Positions 1-8,458 of a stretch of 64,000 nucleotides of DNA are shown in pieces. Both the position numbers and the translations under genes were made by a program. Location: contig NZ_JACYVA010000001.1 in assembly GCF_014842075.1 (NCBI RefSeq), forward strand, positions 890,278-954,277, given 5' to 3'. The notes under the pieces are model-generated. The model ran no database searches. It had not been told where the DNA came from and saw only the letters and a program-made list of their open reading frames with translations. This stretch comes from Sphingomonas sp. CFBP 13720. GTDB taxonomy: Bacteria > Pseudomonadota > Alphaproteobacteria > Sphingomonadales > Sphingomonadaceae. The stretch's first letter is position 1. The number at the start of each line of letters is the position of its first letter.

Positions 1-896
1 GTCGCATTGCGGGCACGCGACAGGTGATGCCGGATCGTCGCGTCGATCCGTGCCACCTGTCGCGCACGCGGATCGCCCGCAAGATCCAGCGCCAGCGTCG
101 CCACCGGCGTCTTGAGCGCATGCGCCAGATTGGCCGCCGATGCGCGCGCAGTCGCCAGCGCTGCGTTATTGTCCCGAACCAGCGCGTTGAGTTCGATCGC
201 CAGCGGACGCAGTTCGTCGGGCTGGCCCTCGGGCACGTCGCGCGCCCGGCCGGTGCGGATGTCCGCCGTCCGGTCGCGCAGCGCGCGCAACGGGCGCAGG
301 CCGATCCGCAACTGGACCAGCGTCGCCGTCGTGAGAAGCGCGGCAACGGCGGCCAGCATCGCGATCAACGGCCACATCGCACCGCGCAGCGGCGCATCGA
401 TCTGCCATCGCGGCACCGCGACCGCGATCCGCACCGGTCCGGCCTCGCTTCGGATCGTTTCGCTGAGACCATGGACGCGGGTGCCATCGCGCAACTGCGC
501 CTCGAACGGTGTCGGCCCGTCCCGTAACGCCGGACCCCGCCGGTGCCGCGATCGCCCGATCGGGCCAAACGGCAGGTTCGCGCGCCCGTCGCCCCGGACG
601 GCTAGTCCAGGCAACGCCGCGCCCTCGATCGAACCACCCGGCGCATCGATCCGCCACGCGGCATCGGCGGCGAACGCGGTTTCCACGTTCGGCCGGTCGA
701 GCAGCGCGCGATCGATCGTCCCGTCGGTGCGGACCAGCGCGCCCATCAGCCGCAACCGGTCGTTCAGTCGCCGGTCGACATTATCGGTGGCGAACCGGCC
801 CAGTACCCCGCCCAACACCATGAACGCGACGATCAGCGCGACCAGGGTCGTCACCGCCGACAGCGCCAGCATCCGCCCATGGATCGATCGCGGCAT
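1..896 (-). CDS. Sensor histidine kinase of a two-component system (C-terminus off window)
   Basis: The ATG at 894-896 opens a reading frame that stays open to the window edge, so only the first 298 residues are visible. They show a TM segment at about residues 9-29, a periplasmic region, a second TM at about 172-192, a HAMP-like stretch and an H-box (LAHALKTPVATL) with the phospho-accepting His at 259. The ATPase domain lies outside the window. It starts 2 bp after the stop of the response regulator, so the two are co-transcribed. The H-box style resembles PhoQ-type kinases; the signal sensed cannot be read from the sequence. Confidence 0.9.
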   Translation of the reverse strand, partial: MPRSIHGRMLALSAVTTLVALIVAFMVLGGVLGRFATDNVDRRLNDRLRLMGALVRTDGTIDRALLDRPNVETAFAADAAWRIDAPGGSIEGAALPGLAVRGDGRANLPFGPIGRSRHRRGPALRDGPTPFEAQLRDGTRVHGLSETIRSEAGPVRIAVAVPRWQIDAPLRGAMWPLIAMLAAVAALLTTATLVQLRIGLRPLRALRDRTADIRTGRARDVPEGQPDELRPLAIELNALVRDNNAALATARASAANLAHALKTPVATLALDLAGDPRARQVARIDATIRHHLSRARNA

Positions 897-898
897 CC

Positions 899-1558
899 TC
901 ATGCGCCGGTCAGCCGGTATCCCCGCCCGCGCACGGTTTCGATCAGCGTCGCGCCGACTTTTTTGCGCAACCGGCCGATGATGACTTCGAGACTGTTCGA
1001 ATCGACGTCGGCGTCCCCTTCATAGACACGTTCCATCAGGTCGAGCCGCTCGATCACGACCTCCTTCGCCAGCATCAGCGCCGACAGCACCCGCCATTCC
1101 AGCGCGGTCAGTCGCAACGGCAGTCCGTCGAGTTCGAACACGCCGGTCTGGCTTTCGAACGCCAGCGGACCACAGGTCAGCCGCGTCGCGCCATGGCCGG
1201 CGGCGCGACGGACCAGCGCGCGCAACCGCATCGTCAGTTCCTCGATACGGAACGGCTTGGTCAGGAAATCGTCCGCGCCCGCCTTGAACCCCGCCACCTT
1301 GTCCGACCATCCGTCGCGTGCGGTCAGGATCAGTACGGGCAACGTACGGCCGGCATCGCGCCATCCGCGCAGGACCGCCGCGCCTTCGCGATCGGGCAGC
1401 CCTAGGTCGAGCACGGCGGCATCATAGCGTTCGGTGTCGCCCAGATGCTGCGCGTCGATCCCGCTGGCGATCAAGTCGACCGCGCAATGTTCTGCACGCA
1501 GCGCGCGGGCAATGGCGGGGCCGAGGTCGGGATCGTCCTCGACGAGCAGGATACGCAT
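899..1558 (-). CDS. OmpR/PhoP-family response regulator
   Basis: This 219-residue DNA-binding response regulator has a receiver domain at residues 1-115, with the acidic pair at 8-9, the phospho-acceptor Asp51 (in LDLGLPD) and the conserved Lys101 (LTKPF). A winged-helix trans_reg_C domain at about 125-217 ends in a typical RGRGYRL motif. Length and architecture are normal for the family. It is the first gene of an operon with the adjacent kinase. It faces the secreted OB-fold-like gene at 1670, which is a plausible target because bacterial envelope two-component systems often control a divergently placed envelope gene. Confidence 0.95.
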   Translation of the reverse strand: MRILLVEDDPDLGPAIARALRAEHCAVDLIASGIDAQHLGDTERYDAAVLDLGLPDREGAAVLRGWRDAGRTLPVLILTARDGWSDKVAGFKAGADDFLTKPFRIEELTMRLRALVRRAAGHGATRLTCGPLAFESQTGVFELDGLPLRLTALEWRVLSALMLAKEVVIERLDLMERVYEGDADVDSNSLEVIIGRLRKKVGATLIETVRGRGYRLTGA

Positions 1559-1592
1559 GAACCCTCCGCTATCGCCCGCGCCTAAACCGAAA

Positions 1593-1610
1593 CTGAACCG
1601 GCGGGTTCAG
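1593..1610. promoter_or_regulatory. Inverted repeat in the divergent promoter region
   Basis: CTGAACC and GGTTCAG form perfect 7-bp arms around a 4-bp spacer, 35 bp upstream of the response regulator start and 60 bp upstream of the divergent gene at 1670. It could be an operator for the adjacent regulator. OmpR-family proteins more often bind direct repeats, so the assignment is weak. Confidence 0.35.
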
Positions 1611-1669
1611 CGGGCAGCGGGCCGGCCCGGTCTAAAGCCTCGTCATCGAACCAAGAAGGAGCAACTACC

Positions 1670-2200
1670 ATGGCGAAATTCGGATTTTCGGGAATGGGCA
1701 AGGTCGGCCTCGGCACCGCGCTGGGTCTGGCGCTGGGCGCAGCAGGCGGCGCGGGCGCGGTGTCGCTGACGCGGCCGGCGGTCGAACTGGCCCCGACGGT
1801 GGCGACCCCGGTCGCGCGGCTGGCAGCGGGCGACGGCGTGGTCACGGTGAAGGGCCGCGTCGCCGAAGTCTATGGCGACCGCTTCGTGTTGCAGGATGCC
1901 AGCGGGCGGACGATGGTCGACGCAGGGCGCGATGCCGTGCCGACCAAGGGCGCGACACTGGCCGTACAGGGCCGCTTCGACGACGGGCAGTTGCGCGCGT
2001 CGTATCTGATCGATCCGGCGGGCAAGGTAACGCCGGTCGGCCGTGGGCCGCGCCATGACAAGCGCGGACCGGGCGGCCCCGGCCGCGAAGGACCGGACGG
2101 TCCGCGCGGGCCACGTGCGGGCGCACCGTGCGCGCCGGCGCCGGTCCCCGGTGCAGCGCCGGCTCCGGCAGCGGTTCCGGCCGCCGCCCCGGCGCGGTGA
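1670..2200 (+). CDS. Secreted OB-fold-like protein with Gly/Pro-rich tail
   Basis: A 176-residue protein with an excellent ribosome-binding site (AGAAGGAG) 7 bp before the ATG. The N-terminus carries a hydrophobic, glycine/alanine-rich segment (residues 8-33) that looks like a signal peptide or anchor. Residues about 55-110 form a compact beta-rich module (VTVKGRVAEVYGDRFVLQD) typical of small bacterial OB-fold proteins. The last 60 residues are low complexity, first collagen-like (repeated GPxG/GxxGP) and then Ala-Pro rich. It is divergent from the two-component operon. Its function is unknown; a periplasmic binding or envelope role is only inferred. Confidence 0.75.
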   Translation: MAKFGFSGMGKVGLGTALGLALGAAGGAGAVSLTRPAVELAPTVATPVARLAAGDGVVTVKGRVAEVYGDRFVLQDASGRTMVDAGRDAVPTKGATLAVQGRFDDGQLRASYLIDPAGKVTPVGRGPRHDKRGPGGPGREGPDGPRGPRAGAPCAPAPVPGAAPAPAAVPAAAPAR

Positions 2201-2204
2201 AACG

Positions 2205-2240
2205 GTCCCGCCCCCTTCCTTGTCGGGAAGGGGGCGGGAC
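2205..2240. terminator. Bidirectional terminator hairpin
   Basis: A perfect 15-bp GC-rich stem (2205-2219 with 2226-2240) and a 6-nt loop sit exactly between the converging genes ending at 2200 and 2244. There is no T-tract, but stem strength and placement fit a shared terminator. Confidence 0.7.
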
Positions 2241-2243
2241 GCT

Positions 2244-2864
2244 TCATTCGGCGGGCACCAATTCGACCACGTCCAGCAGCGATTCGAAACGGGGCCAAGG
2301 CAGCACCAGCCGCCATCGGCGGTCGCCGACCCGCTCCATCATGCCCACCATGTCGCGTTCGCCGTCCTGCCCGTATTGCAACGCCGTGCGCTCGTCGCCC
2401 AGCGTGAGCGTGCCTAGGAATACCTCGCGCTCGCCATCGGGGAACAACAGGCCCACCGGACGCTGCGATCCGGTCAGCTTGTAGAAGCTGCGCACCCGTC
2501 CCTCGTCGTCGATACGGCAATCGAACGCAGGATAGGACGTGAACTCGCCTGTCGCCGTGCCTTTGGCCCCCAGTTTGAACACTCGACAGCGATAGCGGCC
2601 CGATGGCGGCGCGCCGGGCAGCGTGCGATCGGAATCGAACAACGCACCCTCTGCCGCCACCCCGGCCGGGTCGGCCGCGCGCGCACGCGGCAAGGCGGCG
2701 ACCCAAGCGTCGCGCCAACGCCGCAACCGGTCGCGATCCGCCGGGGTCGCCACCCGGCGCCAGTCGTCCGCCGCGCGGGGCGCCGCCGATGCGAACGATG
2801 TGGCCGACGGCGTTCCGGCGCACCCGGCCATGGCCATCGCGACGATCGCTGCCCCGATCTTCAT
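2244..2864 (-). CDS. DUF4893-type lipoprotein
   Basis: A 206-residue protein. The start at 2864 is chosen because it gives a short lipoprotein signal (MKIGAAIVAMAMAGC) with the lipobox Cys at residue 15; the frame also extends further upstream without one. The mature part is rich in Trp, Arg and Gly, with motifs such as RYRCRVFKLG and SYPAFDCRI that I recall from the DUF4893 family of sphingomonads. No catalytic motif is evident. It probably sits at the inner face of the outer membrane or in the periplasm. It lies downstream of bdhA on the same strand, separated by 34 bp. Confidence 0.75.
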   Translation of the reverse strand: MKIGAAIVAMAMAGCAGTPSATSFASAAPRAADDWRRVATPADRDRLRRWRDAWVAALPRARAADPAGVAAEGALFDSDRTLPGAPPSGRYRCRVFKLGAKGTATGEFTSYPAFDCRIDDEGRVRSFYKLTGSQRPVGLLFPDGEREVFLGTLTLGDERTALQYGQDGERDMVGMMERVGDRRWRLVLPWPRFESLLDVVELVPAE

Positions 2865-2898
2865 CTTGCTGCCACGCCGGTCATCGCGATCTGATGTG

Positions 2899-3684
2899 TC
2901 ACGCCGCAGTCCAGCCGCCATCGATCGAAAGGTTCGCACCGGTAATCGCCTTCGCCTCGTCCCGGCACAGATACAGCGCCAGCGATGCGACCTGTTCGGC
3001 GGTCACGAATTCCTTGGTCGGCTGCGCATCCAGCAGCACGTCGTTGATGACCTGATCGCGGGTCAGGCCGCGCGACGCCATCGTATCGGGGATCTGGCTT
3101 TCGACCAGCGGCGTCCAGACATAGCCGGGCGAGATGCAGTTGGCGGTGATGCCGAACGTCGCGGTTTCCAGCGCGACGGTCTTGGTCAGCCCGGCCAGCC
3201 CGTGCTTGGCGGTAACATAGGCCGATTTGTTGGGACTGGCGACCAGACTGTGCGCCGAAGCGGTGTTGATGATCCGGCCCCAGTTCGCGCGCTTCATATG
3301 CGGGACGGCGGCACGGATCATGTGAAATGCCGACGACAGGTTGATCGCGATGATGGCATCCCACTTTTCGATCGGGAATTCCTCGATCTTCGCGACATGC
3401 TGGATACCCGCATTGTTGACGATGATGTCGACCGATCCGAACTCCGCCGCCGTCCGATCGACCATCGCCGCGATCTGGTCGGGCTTCGTCATGTCGGCGG
3501 CATCGTAGCGTGCCTCGGCGCCGCTGGTCGCGGCCAGCGCGGCACGTTCGGTTTCGATCGCATCCCGGTCGCCGAAACCGTTGATGACTACGGTCGCGCC
3601 CTCGGCGGCGAACGCCTTGGCATAGGCGAGGCCGATGCCGGAGGTGGAGCCGGTGACGATCGCGGTCTTGCCCTTCAGGAACAT
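2899..3684 (-). CDS. bdhA: 3-hydroxybutyrate dehydrogenase (SDR family)
   Basis: A 261-residue classical short-chain dehydrogenase that interconverts (R)-3-hydroxybutyrate and acetoacetate with NAD. It shows the TGxxxGIG cofactor motif (TGSTSGIG, 11-18), NNAG at 90-93, and the catalytic set Ser143, Tyr156, Lys160. Regions such as NNAGIQHVAKIEEFP and AHSLVASPNKSAY are typical of the bdhA subfamily rather than of generic SDRs. It starts 3 bp after the stop of the patatin-like gene, so the pair is an operon. The link suggests storage-polymer or lipid-derived hydroxyacid metabolism (inference). Confidence 0.93.
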   Translation of the reverse strand: MFLKGKTAIVTGSTSGIGLAYAKAFAAEGATVVINGFGDRDAIETERAALAATSGAEARYDAADMTKPDQIAAMVDRTAAEFGSVDIIVNNAGIQHVAKIEEFPIEKWDAIIAINLSSAFHMIRAAVPHMKRANWGRIINTASAHSLVASPNKSAYVTAKHGLAGLTKTVALETATFGITANCISPGYVWTPLVESQIPDTMASRGLTRDQVINDVLLDAQPTKEFVTAEQVASLALYLCRDEAKAITGANLSIDGGWTAA

Positions 3685-3687
3685 CGC

Positions 3688-4848
3688 TTATCCTTCGCGT
3701 TTACGGGGGTGCGGGGTCAGATCGAACGCGGCGGAACGACCGTCGATGATGTTGGCGGCAACGACCTGCGCGTTCGCCATCGTCTCCGCGATCGCGGTGC
3801 GCCCGGCGTGCCAATGTTCGGCCATCGTCCGCGCGGAGAATTCGTAATCGCGCGCGCCGCCTTCCCACGCATTGGCGCGGTAGATCAGGTGGACCACGCT
3901 CAACGGATATTCGTCGGCCAGCACCTCCAGCGCACGGACGTCGGCATCGTCGCGCAATTCTTCGGGAAGACGCGCCACCAGCCGCCGGATCAGTTCGCGC
4001 TCCTGCCGCAGCCGCAACCGCTCCGCCGTCACTTGCCGCGTACGGCTGGAGAAGCGGATTTCCTTTTCGCGCGCCACCACGTCGCCGATGGTACGCGGCA
4101 TCGTCGCTTCCGCCGGGAACAGATCGACCTGGAACACCAGCATCGGGCAGCGCTGATGATCGAGGATGTGCGTCAGCGGGGTGTTCGACACCAGCCCGCC
4201 GTCCCAATACCAGCGCCCGTCGATCTCGACCGGCGGCAGGCCCGGCGGCAAGGCACCCGATGCCATGATATGCCGCGCGTCGATCCGTTCGCGTGCGGTG
4301 TCGAAATAGACGAAATTGCCGCTTTCGATATCGACCGCGCCGACCGAAAGCCGCACCGGTCCGTCATTGACCAGATCCCAGTCGACCAGCGCGTCCAGCG
4401 TCTCGCGCAACGGAGTCGTATCGTAATAGCTAAGTGCTGCGGCGCTGCCCGGGGTGGCGAATTGCGGCGGCGTGAAACGCGGACGGAAGAAACCGGGTAC
4501 GCCGGTCGCCAACACGACACTGGCGGACCATTCATGCACCCATTCGCGAATCTGGTCGTCGGGCAGGATCGGGAACCACGGCAACCCGGCCGCCGCCGAT
4601 TCCCAGAACGTCCGCAACCGTTCCACGCGGCGTTCGGGCGGGTTGCCGGCGAAGATTGCGGCATTGATCGCACCGATCGAGATACCCGCTACCCAGTCGA
4701 CCTCGATACCCGATTCGGCCAGTCGCTCGACCACCCCGGCCTGATAACTGCCCAGCGCACCACCGCCCTGCAGGACCAGCGCGACACAATCGGGAAGGGG
4801 CAGTCCGGGCGGGGACATACGGGGCGGACGGGGGTCGGCTTCGGCCAT
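3688..4848 (-). CDS. Patatin-like phospholipase (DUF3734-type)
   Basis: A 386-residue patatin-fold acyl hydrolase. It has the oxyanion loop LQGGGALGSYQAG (27-39), the nucleophile motif GISIG with Ser58, and the partner Asp in the DGG motif (YWDGGLVSNT). The long C-terminal part fits the DUF3734 subfamily often found beside bdhA. The start at 4848 (MAEADP) keeps the usual short N-terminus; ATG codons at 4905 and 4818 are alternatives. It probably acts on phospholipids or on short hydroxyacyl esters. It is the first gene of a two-gene operon with bdhA. Confidence 0.88.
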   Translation of the reverse strand: MAEADPRPPRMSPPGLPLPDCVALVLQGGGALGSYQAGVVERLAESGIEVDWVAGISIGAINAAIFAGNPPERRVERLRTFWESAAAGLPWFPILPDDQIREWVHEWSASVVLATGVPGFFRPRFTPPQFATPGSAAALSYYDTTPLRETLDALVDWDLVNDGPVRLSVGAVDIESGNFVYFDTARERIDARHIMASGALPPGLPPVEIDGRWYWDGGLVSNTPLTHILDHQRCPMLVFQVDLFPAEATMPRTIGDVVAREKEIRFSSRTRQVTAERLRLRQERELIRRLVARLPEELRDDADVRALEVLADEYPLSVVHLIYRANAWEGGARDYEFSARTMAEHWHAGRTAIAETMANAQVVAANIIDGRSAAFDLTPHPRKREG

Positions 4849-4976
4849 CGTCGGCACCTTGCGCGTTCTCGGGATCGGGTTCAACGGCCGTACAACCGAT
4901 TTCATGCAGTTGGGTTGCAACGGACCGCTTAGCTCGCGCATTTCAATACGCATCTCTAACGAACGGACCGCCGCCC

Positions 4977-5852
4977 ATGCGCCTCGACGATCTCGATCCA
5001 TCCAGCAACGTGCGCGACCTTGGTTCGGGCGGCGGCGGTGGCGGCGGCCTGAACCTGCTGGGGTTCCTGCCATTGCTTCTCGGGCGCGGGCTGGGCTGCG
5101 GGACCATCGGCATCCTTGCGATCGTCGCGGTAGCGTTCCTGATGTTCTCGGGCGGTGGCGGCATGTTCGGCGGCGGCAGTCAGGCACCGACCAGCCAGCA
5201 GGGATCGGCAAAGGGCAACGTACCCTGCGATACGGCGGAGGAACTGTTCTCGTGCCGCGTGCTGGCGTCCACCGAACAGACATGGGGCACGATCTTCCGC
5301 GAACAGGGACAGACCTATCCCGCGCCGACGCTCAGCTTCTATCAGGGCGGCGCGCAGTCGGGCTGCGGCGCGGCGCAGTCGGCGATGGGGCCGTTCTATT
5401 GCCCGTCGGATCAGGGCGTGTATCTCGACACCACCTTCTTCCGTGAACTGTCGCAGCGTTTCGGCGCGGCTGGCGATTTCGCGCAGGCCTATGTCATCGC
5501 TCATGAAGTGGGTCATCATATCCAGAAGCTGACCGGTGCGACCGACCGCGTCAGCCGCGCGCAGCAGACGGGATCGAAGGCCGAAGGCAATGCGCAGTCG
5601 GTCCGTCTGGAATTGCAGGCCGATTGCTATGCCGGCGTCTGGGCGGCACGCAATCGCAACCGGCTCGAACCCGGCGATCTGGAAGAAGGTCTGCGCGCAG
5701 CGGAAGCGATCGGCGACGACACGTTGCAGGGCAACAATGCCTCGCCCGAAAGCTTTACCCACGGCACGTCGGCCCAGCGCATGGCGTGGCTGCGGCGCGG
5801 GCTGGAGTCGGGCAATCCGACCGCTTGCGACACGTTTTCGGGCGCGATCTGA
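4977..5852 (+). CDS. Neutral zinc metallopeptidase (YpfJ family)
   Basis: A 291-residue membrane-anchored putative metallopeptidase. The N-terminus is Gly-rich, then a TM segment (about 43-58), another Gly-rich stretch, and the catalytic domain with the zinc motif HEVGHH (His176, Glu177, His180). Downstream NRLEPGDLEEGLRAAEAIGDD is typical of the YpfJ/PF04228 family, whose substrate is unknown. Its stop overlaps the Gre-factor start (ATGA), so it leads a three- or four-gene operon. Confidence 0.9.
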   Translation: MRLDDLDPSSNVRDLGSGGGGGGGLNLLGFLPLLLGRGLGCGTIGILAIVAVAFLMFSGGGGMFGGGSQAPTSQQGSAKGNVPCDTAEELFSCRVLASTEQTWGTIFREQGQTYPAPTLSFYQGGAQSGCGAAQSAMGPFYCPSDQGVYLDTTFFRELSQRFGAAGDFAQAYVIAHEVGHHIQKLTGATDRVSRAQQTGSKAEGNAQSVRLELQADCYAGVWAARNRNRLEPGDLEEGLRAAEAIGDDTLQGNNASPESFTHGTSAQRMAWLRRGLESGNPTACDTFSGAI

Positions 5853-6316
5853 TGAGCGTCGCCTTCCGTCGCGAGGATGACGACGAACACAAGGAGCCCC
5901 GGTTCGAACTGCCGCTGCCGCCCGGCCCCAATCTGGTGACACACCGCGGGCTGGCGGCGATGGCGGCCGAAGTCGAACGGCTGGAAGCCGAACTGGCGGC
6001 GGAGCGCGATGCCGAACGTCAGGTCGCGCTGAAACGCGACCTGCGCTATTGGCGGACTCGGCATTCCACCGCCGAGATCGCGCCGGTGCCGACCGACGAG
6101 GTCGCGTTCGGATCGCGCGTTACCTATCGTCTCAACGGACAGGAACGGACGATCGAACTGGTCGGCAGCGACGAGGCTGATCCGGCCGCGGGGCGCGTAG
6201 CCTTCACCGCGCCGCTCGCCGTCGCCCTGACCGGATTGATGGCGGGCGAAACCGGCGATTTCGCGAGCAAGCGCGACGCGATCGAGGTGATCGACACCCG
6301 CGCGATCGAAGCATGA
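5852..6316 (+). CDS. GreA/GreB-family transcription elongation factor
   Basis: A 154-residue protein starting in an ATGA overlap with the metallopeptidase. The N-terminal part has a coiled-coil-forming segment (AAEVERLEAELAAERDAERQ). The C-terminal FKBP-like Gre domain is seen in VAFGSRVTYRLNGQERTIELVGSDEADP and GRVAFTAPLAVALTG. Gre factors bind the RNA polymerase secondary channel and stimulate cleavage of backtracked transcripts. The N-terminus is longer and more acidic than in GreA. Whether it is GreB or a paralogue cannot be settled by eye. Confidence 0.88.
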   Translation: MSVAFRREDDDEHKEPRFELPLPPGPNLVTHRGLAAMAAEVERLEAELAAERDAERQVALKRDLRYWRTRHSTAEIAPVPTDEVAFGSRVTYRLNGQERTIELVGSDEADPAAGRVAFTAPLAVALTGLMAGETGDFASKRDAIEVIDTRAIEA

Positions 6317-6765
6317 TCCGTGTCCTCGTCGACGCCGATGCCTGCCCGGTAAAGGATGAGGTTTACCGCGTCGCCGAACGCCATGGAGCGTCGGTCGCAA
6401 TCGTCAGCAACAGTCACCTGCGCGTACCGCCGCTGGCATGGATCGAACGGATCGTCGTGTCGGACGGGTTCGACGCCGCCGACGATTGGATCGCGGAAGC
6501 CGCCGATGCACGCAGCGTCGTCGTGACCGCCGATATCCTGCTGGCCGATCGCTGCATCAAATCGGGGGCGAGCGTGATCGCGCCGACCGGCAAGCTGTTT
6601 ACCGGTGCCTCGATCGGCGGCGCGATCGCCACACGGGCGATCATGGCCGATCTGCGCGCAGGTGGCGAACAGCTTGGCGGCCCTGCCCCGTTCACGAAGG
6701 CCGATCGATCGCGCTTCCTCCAGTCGCTCGACGCGGCGCTGGTACGGCTGAAACGTACCGCGTAA
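6313..6765 (+). CDS. YaiI/YqxD-family (UPF0178, DUF188) protein
   Basis: A 150-residue protein that begins MIRVLVDADACPVKDEVYR, the diagnostic N-terminus of the DUF188 family, and carries the conserved VVTADILLADRCIKSGA stretch. The family has a PIN-like nuclease fold with conserved Asp residues (Asp7 and Asp9 here), but its biochemical role is not established. It overlaps the Gre gene by four bases (ATGA), indicating translational coupling. Confidence 0.92.
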   Translation: MIRVLVDADACPVKDEVYRVAERHGASVAIVSNSHLRVPPLAWIERIVVSDGFDAADDWIAEAADARSVVVTADILLADRCIKSGASVIAPTGKLFTGASIGGAIATRAIMADLRAGGEQLGGPAPFTKADRSRFLQSLDAALVRLKRTA

Positions 6766-6775
6766 GGAGTTCATC

Positions 6776-6955
6776 ATGGCCGAAAAATTCGAACGTCATC
6801 GCCAGCCGTGGCGACAGGACGAAATCCAGAAGCTGCATCAGCTCGCCGCCAAGGGCATGGCGTTGAAGGCGTTGGCGAAAGCGCTGACCCGCAGCGAGGA
6901 ATCGATCAAGGACCGCGCCAAGGAAGACGGACTGAAAATCGCCAAGTTGCGGTAG
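6776..6955 (+). CDS. Small SANT/HTH-like protein
   Basis: A 59-residue basic protein with a strong ribosome-binding site (TAAGGAG) 8 bp before the ATG, 10 bp after the YaiI stop. It has one compact helical unit, PWRQDEIQKLHQLAAKG then LKALAKALTRSEESIKDRA, that looks like a Myb/SANT or resolvase-type helix-turn-helix, where SEESIK would be the recognition-helix entry. It is probably the last gene of the operon, since a strong terminator follows at 7020. DNA binding is inferred. Confidence 0.75.
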   Translation: MAEKFERHRQPWRQDEIQKLHQLAAKGMALKALAKALTRSEESIKDRAKEDGLKIAKLR

Positions 6956-7019
6956 CAGCGCTTCGGGTCCGTCAAGATTCCGTCGTAATACGGCAGCGCT
7001 TGCTTGGTCCGAATAGCAG

Positions 7020-7044
7020 AAAGGCCCGGGAAACCCGGGCCTTT
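7020..7044. terminator. Bidirectional intrinsic terminator
   Basis: A perfect 11-bp stem (AAAGGCCCGGG with CCCGGGCCTTT) around an AAA loop has A-tract and T-tract ends usable from both strands. It serves the rightward operon ending at 6955 and the leftward gene ending at 7068. Confidence 0.9.
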
Positions 7045-7067
7045 CGCATTACGATCATCAGAACCGA

Positions 7068-8219
7068 TCAATAGGTTCCCGGAAAGCTCCGGTTGAGGTT
7101 CGTGCTGTTCTCGCCAGTGCCGCTCACGCCGGTTCCGGCCGTGGTCGACGTGCCGGCATTCAGTGCCTGACCGGTCGTGGTCGACGAACCCTGCGACGTG
7201 CGGTCCTGCTGGCCGAACCGGTCCTGACCATATTGGTTCTGGCGGTTGCCCTGCTGGTTGCCGAACATCGCCTGACCCTGATCCTCGTCGCGCCATGCCT
7301 GCTGCGCTTCGGCGGCAGTCTTGCGCAGCTTGACCTTGTCATCGACCGAATCGACCCAGCGTGACGGGATCGAATGATGGTGGCCACCGGCATCGACGTC
7401 GTTCTTGGTCAGGATGATGCGATCACCACGCACCTTGTCGACCGTACCGACATGCTCGCCGTCCGAACCCAAGACTTCCATATGTTCGGATACGCGGGTC
7501 AGGCTGTCGCGCTGCCCCTGCCGCTCGGTACGAAAGGCTGCGAACTCGTTCTGGAACTTGCTCGCATTTTCCTGCCGGTACTCGTCATAATCGCGGTCGA
7601 ACGCGCCGACCTGCGTATCGCGCCACGACCGATAGGCATGATCGCTAGACCGTTCGTCATAGCGTGCCATCTGCTCGTCATAGCGCTGATCGCGTTCGCG
7701 ACGACGCTCTGCCTCATCGTCGCCGAACCACGACCGGACCTCGTCGCCCGCACGGGCAAGGAAGCCACGATCATCGGCGTCGTACCGCTCGTCCGATCGC
7801 GTATCGCGCCGCTGTTCACGGTCGTTATGTTCGGTAAAGCGGTGACCGTCGCTGGCATAGCTGCCGCGATACGGTGCGCCGCGCCCATAGCTGCCTTCAT
7901 CGCGACCAAAGCGGTTCTCTTCCCGCCCATAGCCGCGACCACCGCGATCGTTCCGGTCGCCATAATCGGACCGGTTGCGATCCGCGCCATATTCCGACCG
8001 GTCGTTACCGTACCCGCCGCGCGCACCGCCATAATATTCACGTCCGCCGCGATCGTCGTCACGCGAAGAATTTACACCGTAACGCCGCGACTCGCCACTT
8101 CCACTGCTGTTGCCATAGTCGCGGTCGGAACGATAGTCATTGGTCCGGCTGCGATCCCGGTCGCGATACTCGGTATCGCGCGAGGATTGGTCGGGCCGTC
8201 CGTAGCGATCATACCCCAT
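7068..8219 (-). CDS. Disordered Arg/Asp/Gly/Tyr-rich protein with DUF2171 domain
   Basis: A 383-residue protein. The start at 8219 is set by AGGAG 6 bp upstream; the ATG at 8234 lacks one. Residues 1-150 are low complexity, built from repeats of DYG, RGG, RYG, YGG and DRGG. Residues about 150-230 are charged and helical, with SWFGDDEAERRRERD. About 235-305 carries the DUF2171 (PRC-barrel-like) domain (HMEVLGSDGEHVGTVDKV). The tail is Gln/Thr/Gly rich. A GGAAC-N15-CGTT element at 8288-8311 is one base short of the EcfG stress consensus. No enzymatic role is evident. Confidence 0.85.
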   Translation of the reverse strand: MGYDRYGRPDQSSRDTEYRDRDRSRTNDYRSDRDYGNSSGSGESRRYGVNSSRDDDRGGREYYGGARGGYGNDRSEYGADRNRSDYGDRNDRGGRGYGREENRFGRDEGSYGRGAPYRGSYASDGHRFTEHNDREQRRDTRSDERYDADDRGFLARAGDEVRSWFGDDEAERRRERDQRYDEQMARYDERSSDHAYRSWRDTQVGAFDRDYDEYRQENASKFQNEFAAFRTERQGQRDSLTRVSEHMEVLGSDGEHVGTVDKVRGDRIILTKNDVDAGGHHHSIPSRWVDSVDDKVKLRKTAAEAQQAWRDEDQGQAMFGNQQGNRQNQYGQDRFGQQDRTSQGSSTTTGQALNAGTSTTAGTGVSGTGENSTNLNRSFPGTY

Positions 8220-8458
8220 CGGAGTCTCCTGCATTTCAACATCATGGTTGCGGCGCAGCAATTTACTTGCGACGTCGTACCACTGAAAACGATGCAGGGG
8301 CGGTTGGTTCCAGCGGGGTGACCGACTTGCGATAAACTGCATCAAGCCGGGGACAGGCAGCGGCGCCGATTTTTCACGAACGGAGGGTAATGGACCCCGT
8401 TGCATCCGTGTTTGAGGGTCGCTACAGCGACGGCCCCGGCCGTGCCGGGACGAGGGGC

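Noticed and set aside
2623..4932. A 769-codon plus-strand frame opposite DUF4893, bdhA and the patatin gene
   Set aside because: Rich in Arg, His and Gln as expected of antisense translation; all three opposite genes have clear family motifs.
7374..8321. A hydrophobic 315-codon frame opposite the DUF2171 protein
   Set aside because: Its Ile/Val/Ala pattern is the reverse complement of the Arg/Asp/Gly/Tyr repeats. The minus strand has the ribosome-binding site and the DUF2171 domain.
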